Source of the DNA: Sphingobacterium sp. ML3W | Lineage (GTDB): Bacteria; Bacteroidota; Bacteroidia; Sphingobacteriales; Sphingobacteriaceae | NCBI RefSeq assembly: GCF_029542085.1 | Contig: NZ_CP107036.1 | Coordinates: 434,001-498,000 of the forward strand | Direction: 5' to 3' | DNA length: 64,000 nucleotides | Shown here: positions 51,083 through 59,670 of the stretch, piece by piece | Layout of the letters: the number at the start of each line of letters is the position of its first letter | Position numbering within the stretch: the first letter of the stretch is position 1 | Made by a program: the position numbers and the translations under genes | Notes under the pieces: generated by a model | What the model was told of the DNA's origin: nothing | Databases searched by the model: none | The model's input: only the letters and a program-made list of their open reading frames with translations

Positions 51083-51955
51083 TCAGGCTTTTTGACGAAA
51101 TTCTTTAGGCGATATGCCTACATATCGCTTAAAGAATTTTCCAAAAAAAGACTGATCTGAAAAATGTAACTGTTTCGCGATTTCTCCGATCGAAAACCCC
51201 TGATGGAGCAAACATTTAGCCTCTTCCACCAAAACATTCTGAATCAATTCTATTGCTGGCTTTCCGGTGAGCTCTTTCGTGATCACTGAGAGGTGTTTGG
51301 GTGTAATACCTAATTCTGAAGCGTAAAACTGTACCATATGTTCCCGACGGAAAGATTGTTTTAATTGCAAGTAGAAATTGGCCAATATTTCTCTTTTCCG
51401 TGAAGGTACCACGGGAATATTTTTTATATTTTGGCTGGCTAAACGTGCGATTTCACAAAACAACACTTCCGTCAATGACTTGATAATCTGCGGCTTGAAA
51501 ATATAGTCCCCACCTTGCTTGTCGTAATGAATAAACTGCTTGAATAGGTTGGACAGGTTTGCGGCATCTGGTGTCGAAAGTGAAAAAATGTGATTGTTAT
51601 TCAATGCGAGCGACTTTTTTGTGAAGTCAAAAAAGTCTTTTTGAAGTTCCAATTTAAACGTAAAATCTATACTAAAGAAAATCAAATAGACTTCACAGTC
51701 CCAAGATTTGGTGACAGATGCTCCATTGACTTTCGACGAGGGATGAGTCAAGAGCAGGTGATGCTGTCCAACTTGTACCCGTTCGTCATTTATAATAAAA
51801 GAGGTTTCCCCCTTTTTTATTAGGCAGAGTGAATAAAGGCTCTTGTTCGCCAATATATGTTGTTGCTGTGGGCTGAAGACTGGTTTGGATTTGTTTCCCT
51901 TGATGTGAAAAGCGAAAAAATCTCTGTTGTCATCGAATTTATCAATGGGTGACAT
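51083..51955 (-). CDS. AraC-family transcriptional regulator
   Basis: This 290-residue regulator has an N-terminal sensor domain (residues 1-180) without obvious motif and a C-terminal AraC DNA-binding domain. The latter has two helix-turn-helix units, VQFYASELGITPKHLSVITK and SIGEIAKQLHFSDQSFFGKF. Its start lies 2 bp after the stop of the D-Ala-D-Ala dipeptidase gene, so the two may be cotranscribed. Its stop directly touches that of the convergent HAD gene. The target genes are unknown. Confidence 0.88.
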   Translation of the reverse strand: MSPIDKFDDNRDFFAFHIKGNKSKPVFSPQQQHILANKSLYSLCLIKKGETSFIINDERVQVGQHHLLLTHPSSKVNGASVTKSWDCEVYLIFFSIDFTFKLELQKDFFDFTKKSLALNNNHIFSLSTPDAANLSNLFKQFIHYDKQGGDYIFKPQIIKSLTEVLFCEIARLASQNIKNIPVVPSRKREILANFYLQLKQSFRREHMVQFYASELGITPKHLSVITKELTGKPAIELIQNVLVEEAKCLLHQGFSIGEIAKQLHFSDQSFFGKFFKRYVGISPKEFRQKA

Positions 51956-51957
51956 GC

Positions 51958-52635
51958 TTACTTTACAATAAAATCAAAATACGTTTTGCGATAGGGTTCA
52001 TCCTTTAAGGTGTAGTGCCACCATTCCTTATCGTAGGCCTTAAACCCAAATTTAGCCATAGCCTCACGTAGTATCCTGCGGTTTTCCTTTTGTTTTGCAG
52101 TTAGTTTGGTATAGTTATGATGAGAGACGGCACCAAAGAAATCAAAAGGACCGCCCATATCTATTTCTTTATGATCTTTAAGACTGACCAATGTTAAATC
52201 GACGGTACTACCGCGACTATGTCCTGATTTGGTCGCAATGAAACCGAGTTTAAATAAGTTTTTCTTATCTAGCTCTGGATAGAACTCTCGCTTAGCGATT
52301 GTATCTTGGGTGGCCAGTGACCAGACTTTAAAATGATCAACAGCGCGTTGCGGACGATAGGCATCAAAAATTTTTAATGCCAAGCCCTGATTGTTTAGAT
52401 GTTGTTCAACTTGCTGTAAGGCCAATGCGGCACGCTGTGTCAGGATTGCAACAGGTTTTTCGTAGCCAGGGATAGGTTTTCCTGTAAAATTATGGCTTCC
52501 AAAATAACGCATTTCGAGGGTAATTGTCGGAATGGATTCTTTTACGTAGACGAAGTTTGCTGGCATCTTTTGTTGAGCTTTCGTTTGGAAGGCAAAAAAA
52601 GCAAGACCAATGGATAGACAGAAGTTGAGTTTCAT
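51958..52635 (-). CDS. D-Ala-D-Ala dipeptidase, VanX/DdpX-like (peptidase M15), exported
   Basis: This 225-residue protein starts at ATG 52635 with a signal peptide ending FQTKAQQ. Zinc-binding and catalytic motifs of family M15D are visible: DAYRPQRAVDHF (conserved Arg near 90), SGHSRGSTVDL (His and Asp ligands near 135-145), and DKEWWHY near 200 (catalytic Glu and His ligand). It hydrolyses D-alanyl-D-alanine in the periplasm, for recycling or peptidoglycan-related signalling. No vanH/vanA genes are present, so a vancomycin-resistance role is not implied. It is followed 2 bp later by an AraC regulator gene. Confidence 0.88.
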   Translation of the reverse strand: MKLNFCLSIGLAFFAFQTKAQQKMPANFVYVKESIPTITLEMRYFGSHNFTGKPIPGYEKPVAILTQRAALALQQVEQHLNNQGLALKIFDAYRPQRAVDHFKVWSLATQDTIAKREFYPELDKKNLFKLGFIATKSGHSRGSTVDLTLVSLKDHKEIDMGGPFDFFGAVSHHNYTKLTAKQKENRRILREAMAKFGFKAYDKEWWHYTLKDEPYRKTYFDFIVK

Positions 52636-52723
52636 AGGATGAAGATACAACTTTGATGCTCAATTCTAGCATTGTGCCAAGAGCTGAAAGCGTATTGCAA
52701 ATAATAACAAGAAGATGAATAAG

Positions 52724-52756
52724 ACAAGCCTCAGGGAATGAATACCTGAGGCTTGT
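52724..52756 (-). terminator. Hairpin terminator of ppk
   Basis: ACAAGCCTCAGG (52724-52735) pairs with CCTGAGGCTTGT (52745-52756), 13 bp beyond the ppk stop, followed on the minus strand by a T-rich segment. Confidence 0.8.
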
Positions 52757-52768
52757 TATAAATTATAC

Positions 52769-54838
52769 TTAATGATCTGTTATTTTTCTTTTTAAATAAT
52801 TGTAGATCTCAATCTGCGAGCGGCAAGGCTCCTTTTTATTTTCGACGTAGTGATTGCTTAGGGAATTGTTGAGAATACGAGCTTTAACATTATCGGTTAG
52901 CTGAATGTAAAGCATTTCCTTTAAATCTTCCTTAATTTTTTTACTGGTGATTTTTACAGCAGCTTCAATGCGATGATCTAAATTTCGTGTCATCCAATCC
53001 GCCGAGGAAATATACATTAATTCTTTACCGGCGTTGTAGAAATACATGACTCGGGCATGTTCCAGATATTCGTCGACGATTGAAATCGCATTCATCGGGG
53101 CTTTAAATGTTTTCTGGTTTGTCGCGCAATAAATCCCACGGATAATAAGGTCTATTTTAACTCCGGCGGTTGCAGCATCATAGAGTTTTTTAATCATATC
53201 TTTATCACTCAGCGAGTTTACTTTGACAATGATAGATGCTTTTCGGCCAGCTTTAGCTTCTGCGATTTCCAGATCGATAAAATGTAGCAATTCCCTGCGC
53301 ATATCAATTGGACAGATCAATAAGCTTTTACAGTTTTTGATCATCTCGGCGGGGTCTGATTTTGGTCTTCTGAGGTAATTGAAGACTTTATTAATATCCG
53401 CAATGACATCTCTATTGCTTGTCAACAGGCAGTAATCCCCGTATAATTTGGCCGTTTTTTCATTGATATTACCGGTGCTGACAAAGCCATATTGAATTGT
53501 TTTTGCGCCAGTCCGCTTTTTGATGACACATAATTTGGCATGTACCTTTTTATTGGGAATCCCCGTAAGGACTTTGATGCCTTCCAATTCAAGCTTTTCT
53601 TTCCAGTCCAGATTGTTCTCCTCATCAAATCGCGCCCGCAGTTCAAGCATGACCGTTACTTCCTTGCCATTTCGGGCAGCATTGATCAATGCATTGGCGA
53701 CCTTGGAATTCGAAGCCAAACGGTAGGCTGTAATCTGTATCGTTTTTACATCCGGATCCATTGCTGCTTCACGTAGCAGGTCAATGATAGGCCGAAACTC
53801 ATGATAGGGAAAGGAGAGCAGAACATCTTTCTTCAAAATTGTATCGGTGACCCGTTCATAATTTTGAAGATAGGGATGTGGAAATGAAGTTCTTTCCTGT
53901 GGTTGATGATAGGATTTAAACACATTCGGAAAGTCCATAAAATGCTTGAAATTATGGATCTTTTGTCCAGGTATGATACTGTCTTTTTTTGATAGGTTGA
54001 GTTTTTTGATCAGAAACTCAACGAGTTTTGGATCCATCTCCTGATCAAAGATAAAACGGGTTGGTTTACCTTTCCGTCTATTTTTGACTCCTTTGCTTAT
54101 CTTCTCAACCAGCGTTGTATTGATGTCGTTATCGATATCGAATTCTGCATCTTTCGTTACCTTAAACACATGCGCATGGAATACATCGAAACCGAAATAT
54201 GAAAATATCAAGGGAAGATTGAACTTAATGACATCTTCGAGAAGAATAATATGTTTTTCATCCTTTGGTGCCGGCAATTGGACGAAGCGTCCGTTCTGGC
54301 TGGTGGGAATTTCAATTAGGGCAAACTTAGTCTCATATTGCCATTCACTTTTTCCCATGGCGATACCTAAATAAAGACTCTTGTCACGGATATAGGGCAT
54401 TGGTCGAACATCGTCTAGAATCAACGGAATAACATTCGATTCTACATCATCCTGATAATACTCGCTGACAAACTGCTGTTGCTCGGGACTAAGCTCTTCG
54501 CTCGTCTTGATAAAAACGTTTTGCTTGGCCATATCTTTTTGGATCCGGTTCCAGGTGTTATCAAATTTCTTTTGCTGTTTGATTACCCGAATATTGAGTT
54601 CTTCTAAAATCAGTTGCGGATCTTCATAAAAAGATTGATTGGCACTTTTGTCCTTGAGGTCGATGGCACGTTTGAGGCCTGCTACACGTACACGAAAAAA
54701 TTCGTCCAGATTATTGGAAAATATACCTAAAAATTTGATCCTTAAGGGTAAAGGTACAGTCTCATCTGCAGCCTCTTGTAATACTCTACCATTAAAGCTC
54801 AACCAGCTAACATCTCTAGGAATAAATTTTTTCGCCAT
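52769..54838 (-). CDS. ppk1: Polyphosphate kinase 1
   Basis: This 689-residue enzyme has the full PPK1 domain order. The N domain opens FIPRDVSWLSFNGRVLQEA. The head domain follows, then two PLD-like catalytic domains carrying TAYRLASNSKVANALINAA, KVHAKLCVIKKRTG with the autophosphorylated histidine near residue 433, and YGFVSTGNINEKTAKLYGDY. The last block, SSADWMTRNLDHRIEAAV, is near the end. It reversibly polymerises the terminal phosphate of ATP into polyphosphate at the inner membrane. It is a single gene with its own terminator. No exopolyphosphatase gene is adjacent. Confidence 0.96.
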   Translation of the reverse strand: MAKKFIPRDVSWLSFNGRVLQEAADETVPLPLRIKFLGIFSNNLDEFFRVRVAGLKRAIDLKDKSANQSFYEDPQLILEELNIRVIKQQKKFDNTWNRIQKDMAKQNVFIKTSEELSPEQQQFVSEYYQDDVESNVIPLILDDVRPMPYIRDKSLYLGIAMGKSEWQYETKFALIEIPTSQNGRFVQLPAPKDEKHIILLEDVIKFNLPLIFSYFGFDVFHAHVFKVTKDAEFDIDNDINTTLVEKISKGVKNRRKGKPTRFIFDQEMDPKLVEFLIKKLNLSKKDSIIPGQKIHNFKHFMDFPNVFKSYHQPQERTSFPHPYLQNYERVTDTILKKDVLLSFPYHEFRPIIDLLREAAMDPDVKTIQITAYRLASNSKVANALINAARNGKEVTVMLELRARFDEENNLDWKEKLELEGIKVLTGIPNKKVHAKLCVIKKRTGAKTIQYGFVSTGNINEKTAKLYGDYCLLTSNRDVIADINKVFNYLRRPKSDPAEMIKNCKSLLICPIDMRRELLHFIDLEIAEAKAGRKASIIVKVNSLSDKDMIKKLYDAATAGVKIDLIIRGIYCATNQKTFKAPMNAISIVDEYLEHARVMYFYNAGKELMYISSADWMTRNLDHRIEAAVKITSKKIKEDLKEMLYIQLTDNVKARILNNSLSNHYVENKKEPCRSQIEIYNYLKRKITDH

Positions 54839-54944
54839 AGCTAAATATACATAAATTTAAGAAGCAAAACTATAGCTCTAGGTGCGATAAACGAACTTTT
54901 TCGTGTTAAAGAATTATTAAGTTATTTTTTCTTCATCTACTTCC

Positions 54945-54982
54945 AAAAAAATACCCCAAAAAGTGCGAGACCTTTTGGGGTA
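54945..54982 (-). terminator. Intrinsic terminator of the 55005-55971 operon
   Basis: TACCCCAAAA (54952-54961) pairs with TTTTGGGGTA (54973-54982). On the minus strand it is followed by a run of seven T residues. Confidence 0.85.
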
Positions 54983-55004
54983 AACAACATCGTTAACTAT
55001 ATTG

Positions 55005-55382
55005 TTATTTCTTTTTTCCATATTTTTTTGAAATCTGGATCGCTTTATATTTAGTGCTATCAAAATGGGGGGCATCAATTGCTAATGTCGTAGGGTAGGG
55101 AGCTGTACGATCGAAAAAATATACAGTGGTTGTACTTCCATAATCGTTGACCGGTAGGAGCTCCAGACAGGCTGTATAATCAGCATTCAATAGGTCACCT
55201 ACTGTGACGGCATAGATACGGATAATCCCGCCTTTATTCTGCTCATTCCTAACAAAAGCAACTTCCTTAAATCCACCAGGAAGATCTTCGATACTTTTCT
55301 GATTGAAAGTATCTTTTAAAATAAAACCCAACAACACTAAAACCGGGATGACCAAAAGCCATACCTTTTTATTCTTCTTCAT
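55005..55382 (-). CDS. Hypothetical single-pass membrane protein
   Basis: This 125-residue protein has an N-terminal membrane helix (VWLLVIPVLVLLGFIL) after a basic start, and a soluble domain with DLPGGFKEVAFVRNEQNKGG. No family is recognised. It lies 10 bp after the DJ-1-like gene and before a strong terminator, so the two are cotranscribed. Confidence 0.7.
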   Translation of the reverse strand: MKKNKKVWLLVIPVLVLLGFILKDTFNQKSIEDLPGGFKEVAFVRNEQNKGGIIRIYAVTVGDLLNADYTACLELLPVNDYGSTTTVYFFDRTAPYPTTLAIDAPHFDSTKYKAIQISKKYGKKK

Positions 55383-55392
55383 TAAAATACGC

Positions 55393-55971
55393 TTAAATAG
55401 TAATGTTTATGTCCAATAATTTATAAAATTCTTTTAGGATAGCTTGATGTCCCGGCCAAGCAGGAGATGTAACGAGGTTTCCATCTACAACCGCCTGATC
55501 AGCTGGAATATTTTTCCAGATACCGCCTGCCAATTCAATATCCGGCCCTACGGCGACATACGCCGTTAATGTACGCCCAGTCAGAACCTTTGCTGCTGTC
55601 AATACTTGAATCCCGTGACATATTGCTGCAACAGGCTTATTCTTTTCAAAGAAATGCCTGGTAATTTCCAATACACGTTGGTTAAGACGGATATATTCCG
55701 CCGAACGACCACCTGCAATATAGAGCCCATCATATTCTTCTGGGTTGACCTGATCAAAATCCTTATTGATCGCAAAATTATGTCCCCGTAGTTCCTTATA
55801 CGTTTGGTCACCTGTAAAATCATGTACCGCGGTAGGCACCACATCGCCCTTTTTTCGGTCAGGGGCAATGGCATCAACTGCTATTCCTATTGATCCCATG
55901 GCTTGAAATGGAACCATCGCTTCGTAGTCTTCTACAAAGTCTCCAACAAGTAATAATATTTTTTTTGCCAT
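55393..55971 (-). CDS. DJ-1/PfpI-family protein
   Basis: This 192-residue protein has the flavodoxin-like DJ-1/PfpI fold. KKILLLVGDFVEDYEAM places the conserved acidic residue near 13-15, GLYIAGGRSAEYIR is the core loop, and PVAAICHGIQVL is the nucleophile elbow with Cys near 117. GRTLTAY and SPAWPGH follow. Members are stress-linked glyoxalases, deglycases or proteases, and the actual activity is not assignable. It is the first gene of a two-gene operon. Confidence 0.9.
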   Translation of the reverse strand: MAKKILLLVGDFVEDYEAMVPFQAMGSIGIAVDAIAPDRKKGDVVPTAVHDFTGDQTYKELRGHNFAINKDFDQVNPEEYDGLYIAGGRSAEYIRLNQRVLEITRHFFEKNKPVAAICHGIQVLTAAKVLTGRTLTAYVAVGPDIELAGGIWKNIPADQAVVDGNLVTSPAWPGHQAILKEFYKLLDINITI

Positions 55972-56048
55972 ATCAAAAACCTCTTTTAGTAGGTTCTGAA
56001 TTTACATATTAAAAGAGGTTTTTACAATGGTTATTTGTTAATCTTTTG

Positions 56049-56612
56049 TTAACCTTGAACCGTTAACTTTTCAGCAAGAGCACGTTTAGTCTTACGTACT
56101 TTAGCTTCAAGCTGGCTTCTCAAAGTAGGATTGGTAATACCTTTTCCTTCCTCAAAATTTTTATGAAATTCAGGTAGGGAGAATGAGTCCAGGATATCAG
56201 CACCATCCCAGGTAATTCTATTGACCGCTGCATTTAGTACAGTTGAGCCACCCATTGGACCCGGAGAAGTAGCTAATAAGAAAACAGGCTTCCCATTGAA
56301 GGTTTTGCGATTCGGAATCCGTGATACCCAGTCAACAATGTTTTTGTAAGCCGAAGTATAGGAGCCATTATGTTCCGCCAGTGAAATAAGCAAGAAATCC
56401 GCGGCATCCATCTTTGCTGCAAAATCATGCGCTAATTGTGGAATGCCTAATTCTACTTCCTTATCATAAGAATAAATAGGCATTTCAAAATGATTCAGGT
56501 CAAGAAGCTCTATGCTATCATCGACTTCTTTGTAATATTTAGAAGTACTTGTTACAAAGGTTTTATTGATAGAATTCTTATTACTTGTTCCTGCAAATGC
56601 TAATATTTTCAT
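56049..56612 (-). CDS. NADPH-dependent FMN reductase-like flavoprotein
   Basis: This 187-residue protein is counted from ATG 56612 (MKILAFAGTSNKNSIN); an ATG 33 bases earlier adds an unlikely leader. The flavodoxin-like fold is shown by the FMN-phosphate loop GTSNKNSIN, by LISLAEHNGSYTSAYKNIVDWVSR, and by PVFLLATSPGPMGG. It should reduce FMN or quinones with NADPH. A second, related gene (59649) is nearby but not adjacent. It appears to be a single-gene unit. Confidence 0.88.
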   Translation of the reverse strand: MKILAFAGTSNKNSINKTFVTSTSKYYKEVDDSIELLDLNHFEMPIYSYDKEVELGIPQLAHDFAAKMDAADFLLISLAEHNGSYTSAYKNIVDWVSRIPNRKTFNGKPVFLLATSPGPMGGSTVLNAAVNRITWDGADILDSFSLPEFHKNFEEGKGITNPTLRSQLEAKVRKTKRALAEKLTVQG

Positions 56613-56720
56613 CTGTGTATCAGTTTTAATTTTTAAACTGGTCAAACTTACAACATAATCACAAAAAAAATGTCAGCAAAATGTCTGCTAGGGGCTTAAT
56701 AGCCGATTTATTGACCTAGA

Positions 56721-57617
56721 TCAATGAAATACGAAGCGTTCGTACATACCGAGTAGTCCGGTGAGGCCACCAGTGTGAACTACCAGTAGCTGATCTGCTG
56801 GTGTGAAATAATCTTTTTTAATGAGATCATCTACAGCATAAAGCAATTTTCCGGTATAGGTAGGCTCGATCATAATCCCTGTACTGTTGATAAAATGCTG
56901 TGTGAATGCAAGGAGTTCAGGTGTAGTTTTTGCATAGCCCCCGAAATGATAATCGAGATGTAAAATAGGTGCGGCAAGATAGGGGTAGAGTTGAGCGACT
57001 TCATCATTGATAAAGCTACCGTTCTTGAGTACGGGCACCCCGTGTATCTGGGTGAAAAGATCTTTTTTGTCAATTGCGCGGGCAATTCCGGCAAGCGTAG
57101 TTCCGGTACCACAGGCGGTAAAGATATGTTGGTAGTCCTGTTGGAGCTCATCGACAAGTTCGGCACAGCCTTTGGCTCCCAAGGGGCCATAGCCTCCTTC
57201 ATGGATATAGAAGGTCGTTGGATCCTGGCCGAAATAGTCGCTATAGAGCTTTTCTTTGTTCCTATAGGAATCCCGGTCCACGTAAATAAGGTGCATCCCG
57301 AATAATTGACACATGGTGAGAACGGGATTATTAACCCGTTCATCACCTCTGACAAAAGCTGTTGTTTTGAGCTGGAATGTTGCTCCTGCACAGGCGGTCG
57401 CCAGCAAATGATTGCTCCATGCACCGCCAAAAGTAACGATATGATTTTTTTGGAGCTGTAAAGCCTCCTGAAGATTGTACTTTAATTTCCTCCATTTGTT
57501 GCCTGAAATAAAGGGATGGATCAGATCGTCTCGCTTCAGTGTCACCTTGATGTGTTTTTTTTCCCATAAAGGTAGCGTGACTTCTGTTTCGGGGCTATGG
57601 ATTTTGAATGGCAACAT
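56721..57617 (-). CDS. ACC deaminase/D-cysteine desulfhydrase-family PLP enzyme
   Basis: This is a 298-residue fold-type II PLP protein counted from ATG 57617; the longer in-frame start at 57713 would add 32 residues overlapping the divergent rluD promoter. VTLKRDDLIHPFISGNKWRKLKYNL carries the PLP lysine near residue 34-38. HIVTFGGAWSNHLLATA is the substrate loop, TACGTGTTLAGIAR is the phosphate-binding loop, and LVVHTGGLTGL the C-terminal serine region. True ACC deaminase, D-cysteine desulfhydrase and broader lyase activities cannot be told apart from these motifs. It is divergent from rluD. Confidence 0.87.
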   Translation of the reverse strand: MLPFKIHSPETEVTLPLWEKKHIKVTLKRDDLIHPFISGNKWRKLKYNLQEALQLQKNHIVTFGGAWSNHLLATACAGATFQLKTTAFVRGDERVNNPVLTMCQLFGMHLIYVDRDSYRNKEKLYSDYFGQDPTTFYIHEGGYGPLGAKGCAELVDELQQDYQHIFTACGTGTTLAGIARAIDKKDLFTQIHGVPVLKNGSFINDEVAQLYPYLAAPILHLDYHFGGYAKTTPELLAFTQHFINSTGIMIEPTYTGKLLYAVDDLIKKDYFTPADQLLVVHTGGLTGLLGMYERFVFH

Positions 57618-57662
57618 AACATTAAATGAAAACAAATTTAACGAAAATTGTTTCATTTGGTT

Positions 57663-57670
57663 TATTTTTG
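57663..57670 (+). promoter_or_regulatory. -7 promoter box of rluD
   Basis: TATTTTTG fits TAnnTTTG and is only 5 bp from the rluD ATG at 57675, so transcription probably starts at or next to the start codon (leaderless mRNA). The surrounding TATTTTTGTAGAA string is the same as in front of gntR. Confidence 0.55.
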
Positions 57671-57674
57671 TAGA

Positions 57675-58721
57675 ATGACAGAACAAATGGGATCGCAAGA
57701 TCAAGAAGAACAAGAGTTATTTGAACATCTACGCATTGAAGTGGATAAGGGGCAAGCTTTACTCCGTATTGATAAATATCTGATGAATAGGGTGGAAAAT
57801 GCGACAAGAAGCAAAATTCAGCATGCCATTGAAGCAGGTTCTGTCATGGTTAACGGAAAAGAGATCAAGGCGAGCTATAAAGTCAGACCAAATGATGTCA
57901 TTACATTGGTATTACCAGATCCACCACGCGATAATGAGGTTTATCCCGAAAATATTCCGTTAGACATAAAATACGAAGATGACGATGTACTTATTGTAAA
58001 TAAAGAAGCAGGGATGGTAGTCCATCCAGGTTATAATAATTATACGGGTACATTGGTTAACGCATTGACTTATCATATACAACAGCTGCCACAGTTGCCT
58101 GGAAATTCAGACCGTCCCGGTCTGGTACACCGAATAGACAAAGATACTTCCGGATTGTTGGTAATCGCTAAGAACGAAAAATCGATGGCATTTTTGGCTA
58201 AGCAATTTTTCGATCATAGCATTACCCGTAAATATATTGCCTTGGTATGGGGTGATTTGAAAGAGGATGGAACGATTACAGGTTACATTGGTCGTCATTT
58301 GAAAGATAGACGTATTATGGCCATGTACGATAGTGAAGAAAAAGGAAGATGGTCAGTGACGCATTACAAAGTACTTGAACGATTAGGTTATGTGACCTTG
58401 ATTGAATGCCAGTTGGAGACGGGGCGTACGCATCAAATTCGTACGCACATGCAATCCATTGGTCATCCATTGTTTAATGATGCGATGTACGGCGGGGATA
58501 AAATATTAAAAGGAACTGTCTTCTCGAAATATAAGCAATTTGTGGACAATTGCTTTAACCTGCTTCCACGGCAGGCGCTTCATGCACAGGTATTGGGATT
58601 TATTCATCCGACTTCAAAAGAAAATATCTATTTTGAGGTACCATATCCTGAAGATTTTCGTTTAGCTTTAGAAAAGTGGCGTGGTTACGCTGCAAATTCC
58701 ATGGCTGTAGAAAATGATTAA
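57675..58721 (+). CDS. rluD: RluD-type 23S rRNA pseudouridine synthase
   Basis: This 348-residue enzyme is counted from ATG 57675, directly after the promoter box; an in-frame ATG at 57648 lies upstream of that box and is unlikely to be transcribed. An S4 RNA-binding domain covers about residues 30-90 (RIDKYLMNRVENATRSKIQHAI). The RluA-type catalytic domain has GLVHRIDKDTSGLLVIAK with the catalytic Asp near 154, and LETGRTHQIRTHMQSIGHPLFND later. It converts specific uridines of 23S rRNA. The next gene, a class IV aminotransferase, starts 20 bp later. Confidence 0.94.
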   Translation: MTEQMGSQDQEEQELFEHLRIEVDKGQALLRIDKYLMNRVENATRSKIQHAIEAGSVMVNGKEIKASYKVRPNDVITLVLPDPPRDNEVYPENIPLDIKYEDDDVLIVNKEAGMVVHPGYNNYTGTLVNALTYHIQQLPQLPGNSDRPGLVHRIDKDTSGLLVIAKNEKSMAFLAKQFFDHSITRKYIALVWGDLKEDGTITGYIGRHLKDRRIMAMYDSEEKGRWSVTHYKVLERLGYVTLIECQLETGRTHQIRTHMQSIGHPLFNDAMYGGDKILKGTVFSKYKQFVDNCFNLLPRQALHAQVLGFIHPTSKENIYFEVPYPEDFRLALEKWRGYAANSMAVEND

Positions 58722-58741
58722 AATTTAGAAAACAAATAAAG

Positions 58742-59608
58742 ATGCCGACAAACTATATCAATTTTAACGGCAATATAGTGCCGGAAGAACAGGAAATATT
58801 TAGCGTAGAAAATAGAGGCTTTCGCTATGGTGATGGATTGTTTGAAACCATGTTGTATAAGGATGGTGATATTCGTTTTCTGAATTTTCATGTAGTGCGC
58901 TTGCAACAGGGGATGGAATTGATACACCTTGATGATGCGAATCTTTTTGATGAATTTTTTATCCGTTCAAGATCGGAGGAGTTGATTCGCAAAAATAACA
59001 TGTTAGGACAGCAGGTTCGTATTCGACTGATTGTATTTCGTATGGGGGGTGGACTATATAGTCCAACCACTAATAAACCGGGATTTGTTTTACAGGTACA
59101 ACGCATAGAACCCAATCTGAGAGATAAGAAAGTCGGTCTGATCGTGGGCTTGTATAATGAGTTCAAAAAGCCTTATAGTGATTTGTCAAAACTAAAATCG
59201 CTCAACGCTCAAATTTACGTGTTGGCGGGTATCTATAAGAAAAAAATGGCCTTTGATGATGTATTGATCTTAAATCAGGAAGGCTACCTTTGTGAGTCTT
59301 TGACCTCAAATATCTTTGTGTATTACGAAAAAATATTGTATACGCCTGCACTTTCTGAGGGATGTATCGAAGGTGTAATGCGACGGGTAGTGATGGATAT
59401 GGCTCGGTCTGAAGGGATTGAAGTTGTTGAGGCACAAATTAGCGCTGAAATCATGAAAAGAGCGGATGAAATTTTTTGTACCAATGCAGTACAGGGGGTT
59501 CAATGGGTTATGGGCTACAAGCAGAAACGCTATTTCAATAAAATATCACGGATATTGCAAGAAAAGTTGCTGAACTGGAATTATGATTCAAATGAGGAGC
59601 AAAGCTAA
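58742..59608 (+). CDS. Class IV PLP aminotransferase (branched-chain/aminodeoxychorismate lyase-like)
   Basis: This is a 288-residue fold-type IV PLP enzyme. GFRYGDGLFETMLY near residue 26-39 is the family start. The Schiff-base lysine is in KLKSLNAQIYVLAG near 148, and the LCESLTSNIFVYY strand and the phosphate-binding EGCIEGVMRRVV follow. The alternatives are branched-chain aminotransferase, D-amino acid aminotransferase and aminodeoxychorismate lyase (PabC); the length fits PabC or DAAT best. It follows rluD by 20 bp and ends at a perfect palindromic terminator. Confidence 0.88.
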   Translation: MPTNYINFNGNIVPEEQEIFSVENRGFRYGDGLFETMLYKDGDIRFLNFHVVRLQQGMELIHLDDANLFDEFFIRSRSEELIRKNNMLGQQVRIRLIVFRMGGGLYSPTTNKPGFVLQVQRIEPNLRDKKVGLIVGLYNEFKKPYSDLSKLKSLNAQIYVLAGIYKKKMAFDDVLILNQEGYLCESLTSNIFVYYEKILYTPALSEGCIEGVMRRVVMDMARSEGIEVVEAQISAEIMKRADEIFCTNAVQGVQWVMGYKQKRYFNKISRILQEKLLNWNYDSNEEQS

Positions 59609-59630
59609 GTTTGGAAGAAATAATTGATAA

Positions 59631-59670
59631 ACATACAAAAAGCCAAGATTAATCTTGGCTTTTTGTATGT
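59631..59670. terminator. Perfect 40-bp palindromic bidirectional terminator overlapping coding sequence
   Basis: The 20 bases 59631-59650 (core AAAAAGCCAAGATT) are followed directly by their reverse complement to 59670. The structure terminates the class IV aminotransferase gene. It also contains the last seven codons and stop of the opposing reductase gene, which ends at 59649. Confidence 0.88.

Noticed and set aside
51958..52635. VanX-like gene read as vancomycin resistance
   Set aside because: There are no vanH, vanA, vanR or vanS genes nearby, the protein has a signal peptide, and such dipeptidases are common in species without resistance.
56870..57430. 186-codon minus-strand frame within the ACC deaminase-like gene
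   Set aside because: It is out of frame with a clear PLP-enzyme gene on the same strand and has a low-complexity translation, so it is a shadow.
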